Shown here one piece after another: positions 6,601-8,752 of a stretch of 8,752 nt of DNA; position 1 is the stretch's first letter; each line of letters begins with the position of its first letter. The DNA is from Actinomycetes bacterium (GTDB lineage Bacteria > Actinomycetota > Actinomycetes > S36-B12 > UBA10799): positions 1-8,752 of the forward strand of contig JAKOZM010000282.1 of assembly GCA_029779995.1 (NCBI GenBank), given 5' to 3'. Below the pieces are notes generated by a model. That model had not been told where the DNA came from. It searched no databases and saw only the letters and a program-made list of their open reading frames with translations. A program made the position numbers and the translations under genes.

Positions 6601-7270
6601 TGGCATCGGGGTGTCGAAGACGCCGTCGGTCACCACTGTTGCTGCCGGCGGCGCAGTCACCTACCGGTACGAGGTCCGCAACACCGCCACCATGCCACTG
6701 GCCAACATCCGACTGGTCGACGACAAGTGCTCGCCGGTGTCCTACGTCAGCGGAGACGACAATGGCGATGGCCTGCTGACGTCGTCGTCGAACGGTGAGG
6801 GGTGGCCTGATGAGACGTGGGTCTACACCTGCTCCACTACGCTGCGGTCCACCACCACCAATACGGTGACGGCCACCGGATCGCCCTGGCACAACGGCCA
6901 GATCATCGGGGCGGATGTTTCGGCCCAGGCATCGGCCACGGTGACTGTACCGGGTCGCAAACCACTGCCGATCGACGTGGATGCCGTCAAGAAGTGCAAG
7001 GGTGACACCTGCAGGCTGGTGGAGAAGTCGAAGACGAACAAGCACGGCCAGCTGAGGTTCCGCACCCGCTGCCGGCCGATCGGCAGCGCGGCCGACGGCG
7101 AGGTCCGCTACTGCCGGACGAAGGTCACCAAGAGGGGCTCTGTCACGGTGAGGGTGATCGGTTACCCCAAGGTCAAGGTGACCGTCTGGATCCAGGCACG
7201 GCCGAAGCAGGGCTCACGACAGGACTGGAAACCCAGTTCCTGGCGGCGCAGCTGGATCATCCGGACCTAA
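635..7270 (+). CDS. Giant secreted surface protein: vWA, prealbumin-like and DUF11-type repeats
   Basis: This 2211-residue protein is probably an adhesin or cell-surface stalk. ATG 635 follows GAGGGG by eight bases and opens a clean signal peptide (basic MRK, hydrophobic core, AQA cleavage near residue 24), which fixes the start. A von Willebrand A domain spans about 46-275, with MIDAS residues D55-x-S57-x-S59, T150 (in TNWEDG) and D170 (in MTDGD), closed by C46 and C275. A prealbumin-like domain follows (about 278-407), then two DUF11-type modules (about 413-656), eight prealbumin-like modules (about 662-1522), five DUF11-type modules (about 1530-2106) and a basic tail (2107-2211). Each module has two Cys, suggesting one disulfide each. 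No LPXTG motif or C-terminal membrane helix is present. vWA plus CnaB-like domains recall pilus-tip adhesins such as RrgA and SpaC, but no sortase signal supports a pilus. Ligand and attachment are unknown. No terminator is clear downstream. Confidence 0.95.
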   Translation: MRKVLVATAATSLFVAGLTAPAQAAIPEMVASTVSPNTDPSIKETCGLDATLILDASGSIQSAGAVNTVRNAGKDLMFALKDTNSTLRITQFATFSGELSGRVPVNSTTTGSGGALANGLTKYYTPPPPRPAGVTIYNGGSIENNALTWTNWEDGIKGIDRPELAIFMTDGDPTAYNASATRTNVNTSSTGTALDNAITQANILKAAGTRVLVVGVGSGLTSAASQDRLKKISGPQLEKSPAALVGKTINEVDAVAFSDFAALGAFMRSVVTSLCGNSVTVQKLAQSAADAEYLPTTGWDITVAPTVSGGFTWVDPLGPDNSAQTKSTAGAQGSATFQWKPKVADQKVTVKVTEAVKTDFSADRWSCDIKAADGTTTTESGSITSTPSFQFFMSASEIAACQIYNDFNYASGISITKEAADNPVRGNADGWHEVYTFAVKNTGNAPLTVVKPVDPKCSSISAASGPGTATGLLQPGNTWTYTCQAKIGPVATVTTSLNVVNTVSVVGIDPDGNSVSAQDNETVAVKTPRIQIDKTAKETVSGDEIADGGSVTAGTQVTYMYAVTNTGNDILSLTRATAVTDDKCQTVAYVSGDTGNDEKLDLGETWQYTCTKVLDPPGTVTSVTNRADVTAQWSNPQNRQQNDAAVTDTDRMTIDINRAANLRIVKVTNPGDIDQNFGFSVTGPGVAPADQAFNLNTSTDPATAPASRELLLDGPVGGGSQYTITEAGTTGWDLTDIECSKAPDTKTATAVTLTILPTEDVTCAFTNERLPSLMVAKETSPAGSTAEFGFTTSPALSPPFKLSDGQSKTFDALSPGQVTITEADVPTGWNLDDISCSGTTIVNKDVTAGAVTVDLAYGEQAQCLYTNGELAPATLTIVKDDVTATWDPDFPFGVKGPALDDPFTLKLGDSVTYTVHPGIAGDKYTVTEQVPGPTPPTGESRFDLTSIECVIGDPQNPITGDVATGVVEVPLLPGDAAVCTYTNQQLPRLTVVKNAIPIDDPADTTEFTFDTNGLTPDTFSLTHAQQQVFTNVSQGTALTVTEAPTVDWTLTSLECTGNGADGLSTDLANSAVSGDLEYGADVVCTYVNTQEPPKAYLFVAKYADPATSTQQFDFTAIGPNFDEVFTLEDGDFAGFEVDPGTYTVTEAATPGWEITELYCVNSTNPTQPVYGDPDTGVTTIALLDKEVGVCAYTNSQLASLAVDKVTDVASPQEFPFTAISQPAGILPATFTLIGGGTPQAFSGISAGTEITIKEDVPTATPPRWSLADIECDGTANSPSYAVDGASVTLGAGEDADCTFFNSQVPPATVQIVKAADPADGTEFNFTAAGADGGVLLADRSFTLKPDGDIDVKTLTVYPNESGEQFRFAEPTVPADWNLTDVACVDEGSPVGTVDFTAAGGHVDVVISPGATITCTFGNRKDATLTVIKEAPHDPQQSFDFSWDADTPATFSLKDQGTNQATGLEPNAYTVYETDLPQDWYLSGPEGAHPTCTGTHATVDYTVDLGAKLTLAAGEDAVCTFANFFDYRPEIELEKTPSRTVVLDGGSVTYTYVLRNTGTVDLVAVGAVNDVVADDQCDAVTRVLGSGTTLAPQETWTFECTVAPMAVGKATNQATATLRDPQTDETVQAKDERTVEVRVPDLDVVKTSDQPVVYPGTDVTYTYVATNIGETAFEGPLDLADWISDDQCAPVTYVSGDAGVVAVMDLGEAWTYTCTTTLNVDTINTVTFTGTPFIPASVDSGAKQTGDPLAVDDSAEVAVITKAIDIAKSAAAPGGVIKDGVLLVPQGSEVTYTYRVTTGAATVPMRVLDVTDNKCAPVEYQSGDTNSDGLVDLNETWVYTCTSTFTGVATVKNTVVVTAVEPIVGGLATAEDSAVVRSYKGSIAIQKTPNVTLVPKGEPVTYTYVVRNSGSADLADVAVSDDKCAALVYRSGDDADGVMKPGEEWIYTCVHPLQDDTTNTADVTAKTPGGGAVTDSSSATVLVVGGQLKPGIGVSKTPSVTTVAAGGAVTYRYEVRNTATMPLANIRLVDDKCSPVSYVSGDDNGDGLLTSSSNGEGWPDETWVYTCSTTLRSTTTNTVTATGSPWHNGQIIGADVSAQASATVTVPGRKPLPIDVDAVKKCKGDTCRLVEKSKTNKHGQLRFRTRCRPIGSAADGEVRYCRTKVTKRGSVTVRVIGYPKVKVTVWIQARPKQGSRQDWKPSSWRRSWIIRT
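1871..2602 (+). repeat. Two DUF11-type modules (D1, D2) of the surface protein
   Basis: D1 (K417) and D2 (K534) each open with an I-x-I-x-K strand, continue with Y-x-F/Y-x-V-x-NTGN, then D-x-KC, then TW-x-YTC, and close with an NTV or NRADV strand. This is the layout of DUF11/DUF7507-type extracellular beta-sandwich repeats. D2 holds an EF-hand-like loop, DTGNDEKLDLGE (residues 593-604). The same module type returns five times after the prealbumin block. Confidence 0.85.
2618..5200 (+). repeat. Eight tandem prealbumin-like (SpaA/CnaB-like) modules, P1-P8
   Basis: Eight modules of about 95-108 residues follow one another. Each has a first-strand Lys (K666, K777, K879, K993, K1101, K1204, K1313, K1428), an F-x-F strand, a central Glu in a T-[IV]-TE-like motif before a Trp in most copies, an early Cys, and a last strand C-x-[YF]-x-N (N767, N867, N983, N1088, N1194, N1301, N1418, N1522). 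Lys-Glu-Asn is the set that forms isopeptide bonds in CnaB-type domains. P6, P7 and P8 vary the Glu context (IKED, FAEP, VYET) but keep the Glu. P3 and P8 lack the Trp at its usual distance after the Glu. The variation shows old duplications, not a recent expansion. Confidence 0.85.
5222..6952 (+). repeat. Five DUF11-type modules (D3-D7) of the surface protein
   Basis: These modules open at K1534, K1645, K1767, K1886 and K1995. Shared landmarks are VTYTY (VTYRY in D7), a D-[DN]-[KQ]C step, an SGD loop in D4-D7, and TW-x-[YF]-x-C (AW in D4, EW in D6). D5 carries a full EF-hand-like loop, DTNSDGLVDLNE (1823-1834). D3 lacks the SGD loop and D7 has a Ser/Gly-rich insertion after it. The 14-base sequence GTCACCTACACCTA occurs exactly at 5999-6012 and 6329-6342, with close variants in the other copies. 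Confidence 0.85.
6953..7267 (+). other. Basic, four-cysteine C-terminal tail of the surface protein
   Basis: The last 105 residues hold about 28 Lys/Arg against 7 Asp/Glu, with four cysteines (two near KKC-x4-C, then TRCRP and RYCRT). A run of short beta-like strands and a Trp-rich basic end, DWKPSSWRRSW, complete it. There is no LPXTG, no hydrophobic anchor and no known peptidoglycan-binding motif that I recognise. I have an impression of similar basic ends on other actinobacterial surface proteins but cannot confirm a family. A charge-based hold on the cell envelope is an inference. Confidence 0.6.
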
Positions 7271-7314
7271 GGGGCATGTGACCTACCGCGCAAGTGAGAC
7301 CTCGTTCACAATCA

Positions 7315-7366
7315 TTACCTACGCCTGCGTAACCTACGCTACCGTTACTTACGCAAGCGTAGGTAA
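7315..7366 (+). promoter_or_regulatory. Paired palindromic operator upstream of the reductase-desaturase operon
   Basis: TTACCTACGCCTGCGTAA (7315-7332) and TTACGCAAGCGTAGGTAA (7349-7366) are reverse complements at 17 of 18 positions. Each arm contains its own palindrome, TACGC-NN-GCGTA (7320-7331 and 7350-7361), with centres 30 bases apart, about three helical turns. A further TACGC half-site lies between at 7335-7339. Two dimer sites of this size suit a TetR-type repressor, but no regulator gene is in the window and the family is inferred. A weak promoter (TTCACA at 7305-7310, TAACCT at 7330-7335) would lie under the operator. The right arm ends just before the Shine-Dalgarno GAAAGG (7368-7373). 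Confidence 0.7.
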
Positions 7367-7380
7367 CGAAAGGTAATCAC

Positions 7381-8424
7381 ATGTCTGTAAGGTCTGTCAT
7401 CGGCCAGGCGGGGGTGCGCCTGGCGCAGGCGGTAGCCACGCCGTTGGTGCCCGAGGATTACCTCGATGTGTTCGCACCACTGCATGGTTCTTCCCTGCGA
7501 GCGCGGGTCGTGGCGGTGCTGCCTGAGACGGGTGATGCGGTGACGGTCGTCCTGCACCCCGGCCACGGTTGGGCAGGGCATACGCCCGGGCAATTCGTCC
7601 GGCTCGGGGTGGATGTCGAGGGTGTGCGGCACTGGCGCTCCTACTCGATCACGTCGCGGCCCGACGAGCGCCACCTGACCATCACCGTGCGGGTGCAAGG
7701 CACCGTGAGCCACTACCTGGCACAGTCCACCAGGGGCACGATCGTCGAACTGCAGCAGGCGATGGGCGAGTTCGGCATACAGAGCCCCGCGCCAGCCAAG
7801 GCGCTGTTCGTGACTGCTGGCAGCGGCATCACACCCGTGATGGGTCTGTTGCGCGCCGTCCGGTTGGCCGACGCCGTGATCGTGCACAGCGCCCGTACCG
7901 CGCAGACGGTCATCTTCGGCGGCGAGCTGCGGGCCATGGCGGCCGCCGGCGATCTCACCCTGATCGAGCACCACACCGCTCACGCACCGCGTCTGGTTGC
8001 TGCCGACCTACCACGGTTGGTGCCCGACATCAGCCAGCGTTGTGCGTGGGTGTCGGGACCGAACTCCCTCATCGACGGGATCGAGCAGTTGTACACCGAT
8101 CAGGGCTGGGCACCACCGACGATCGAACGGTTCCGTGCGCGCGTGGCCGATGTCGGCCAAGGGGGTTCTGTGGAGTTCGCCCGCAGCGGGATCAGCGCCG
8201 ATGCCCCCGGCGACAGCGCGCTGCTGGACGTGGGTGAGGCCGCCGGGGTGCTGATGCCGTCGGGATGCCGGATGGGCATCTGCTTCGGCTGTGTCCTGCC
8301 GCTTGCCGAGGGCTCCGTCCGCGACCTGCGCGACGGGACCGTGACCACCGCCGGGCACGACGAGCCGGTACTGATCCAGACCTGTATCAACGCGGCCGCC
8401 GGGCCGTGCTCCCTGAACATCTGA
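7381..8424 (+). CDS. Ferredoxin-NAD(P)H reductase with fused 2Fe-2S domain (Rv3230c-like desaturase partner)
   Basis: This 347-residue cytoplasmic flavoprotein would move electrons from NAD(P)H through FAD to a 2Fe-2S centre and on to the desaturase encoded next. The FAD domain (about 40-135) has RSYS at 86-89, the usual R-x-Y-S flavin motif. The NAD(P) domain (about 140-250) has GSGITP at 147-152. The C-terminal plant-type ferredoxin domain (about 264-347) has C296, C301, C304 and C335 (C-x4-C-x2-C-x30-C). All key residues are present. The start is supported by GAAAGG seven bases upstream of ATG. The next gene begins 17 bases after the stop, so the two are almost certainly one operon. In Mycobacterium tuberculosis, Rv3230c serves the stearoyl-CoA desaturase DesA3, and gene order and domains agree here. 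The palindromes at 7315-7366 probably control both genes. Confidence 0.95.
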   Translation: MSVRSVIGQAGVRLAQAVATPLVPEDYLDVFAPLHGSSLRARVVAVLPETGDAVTVVLHPGHGWAGHTPGQFVRLGVDVEGVRHWRSYSITSRPDERHLTITVRVQGTVSHYLAQSTRGTIVELQQAMGEFGIQSPAPAKALFVTAGSGITPVMGLLRAVRLADAVIVHSARTAQTVIFGGELRAMAAAGDLTLIEHHTAHAPRLVAADLPRLVPDISQRCAWVSGPNSLIDGIEQLYTDQGWAPPTIERFRARVADVGQGGSVEFARSGISADAPGDSALLDVGEAAGVLMPSGCRMGICFGCVLPLAEGSVRDLRDGTVTTAGHDEPVLIQTCINAAAGPCSLNI

Positions 8425-8441
8425 ACCCTGAAAGGACCCTC

Positions 8442-8752
8442 ATGACTGTTATCCAGAAGAACCCCGAGTCGCCGATCGCGCACCTGTCCGACGCGGATAT
8501 CGAGGCGCTCGGCAAGGAACTCGACGCCCTGCGCGAACGCGTCATCGACAGTCGCGGCCAGCGCGACGCCGACTACATCCGCCGCCTCATCGACGTCCAG
8601 CGCTCCCTGGAACTTGCCAGTCGGGGCATCTTGCTCTTCTCGCTGTTCCCGCCGGCCTGGCTGGTGGGAACGACCGGTCTCTCCCTGTCGAAGATCCTGG
8701 AAAACATGGAGATCGGGCACAACGTCCTGCACGGCCAGTGGGACTGGATGCG
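8442..8752 (+). CDS. desA3: Membrane fatty acid desaturase (DesA3-like acyl-CoA delta-9 desaturase), N-terminal part
   Basis: The first 103 residues are present before the window ends. The gene starts at ATG 8442, five bases after GAAAGGA (8430-8436), directly behind the reductase. After a charged helical N-terminus (ADYIRRLIDVQRSLE) comes a hydrophobic segment from about residue 63 to 80, then NMEIGHNVLHGQWDW. This holds the first histidine box of membrane di-iron desaturases, with H93 and H97 (H-x3-H). The sequence context closely resembles mycobacterial DesA3, the stearoyl-CoA delta-9 desaturase that makes oleate for membrane lipids. The other two histidine boxes lie beyond the edge, so integrity cannot be judged. 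The symbol is assigned by resemblance and operon partner. Confidence 0.92.
   Translation, partial: MTVIQKNPESPIAHLSDADIEALGKELDALRERVIDSRGQRDADYIRRLIDVQRSLELASRGILLFSLFPPAWLVGTTGLSLSKILENMEIGHNVLHGQWDWM

Noticed and set aside
2618..6952. Tandem repeats as a CRISPR-like or recent DNA satellite array.
   Set aside because: The periodicity is at protein-module level (about 100 residues) with highly diverged DNA; there are no identical short repeats with unique spacers.
5387..7045. Minus-strand open frame of 552 codons inside the surface-protein gene, with other long antisense frames at 2051-2797 and 3074-3904.
   Set aside because: Long antisense frames are expected in high-GC genes with strong codon bias. 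The translations are rich in His, Arg and Gly and follow the repeat pattern of the sense gene.
635..7270. Pilus subunit or sortase-anchored adhesin.
   Set aside because: The vWA plus CnaB-like layout suggests it, but there is no LPXTG-like sorting signal, no C-terminal hydrophobic helix, and no sortase gene in the window.
7271..7366. Intrinsic terminator for the surface-protein gene formed by the large dyad.
   Set aside because: No T-tract follows the stem; it is followed by CGAAAGG, the ribosome binding site of the next gene. An operator explains it better, though some pausing cannot be excluded.

Overview
The window is high-GC actinobacterial DNA. It carries most of three plus-strand genes, the start of a minus-strand gene at the left edge, and a 546-base stretch with no intact gene. 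A Rv3230c-like ferredoxin reductase followed at once by a DesA3-type fatty acid desaturase is typical of Mycobacteriales and relatives, so a mycolic-acid actinomycete or close neighbour is the best guess. This rests on gene content only.

Layout. Bases 1-88 (minus) hold the first 29 codons of a small, acidic, helical protein. Behind it, at 255-340 on the same strand, is a decayed second copy of that gene start (lost ATG, one-base frame change), with matching upstream flank to 368. From about 369 to 634 there is no gene, but there are several inverted repeats and a candidate -10 box. These could form a structured leader for the next gene.

Bases 635-7270 encode a 2211-residue secreted surface protein. 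The order is signal peptide, von Willebrand A domain with intact MIDAS, one prealbumin-like linker domain, two DUF11-type modules, eight tandem prealbumin-like (SpaA/CnaB-like) modules, five more DUF11-type modules, and a basic cysteine-containing tail with no LPXTG signal. Every folded module has exactly two cysteines. Every prealbumin-like module keeps the Lys/Glu/Asn set expected for an intramolecular isopeptide bond. The product looks like a long, doubly cross-linked stalk carrying a metal-dependent adhesion domain at its N-terminal tip.

Bases 7271-7380 form an intergenic control region with two TACGC-NN-GCGTA palindromes whose flanks mirror each other, giving an 18-base inverted repeat (17/18 paired). 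It lies just before a two-gene operon: a ferredoxin-NAD(P)H reductase (7381-8424) and a membrane fatty acid desaturase (8442 to the window edge). The reductase would pass electrons from NAD(P)H through FAD and a 2Fe-2S centre to the di-iron desaturase. The surface protein and this lipid operon share a direction but show no functional link.

I found no CRISPR array, insertion sequence, tRNA, rRNA or phage gene. The less ordinary content is the modular surface protein, the decayed duplicate gene, the structured leader and the paired operators.
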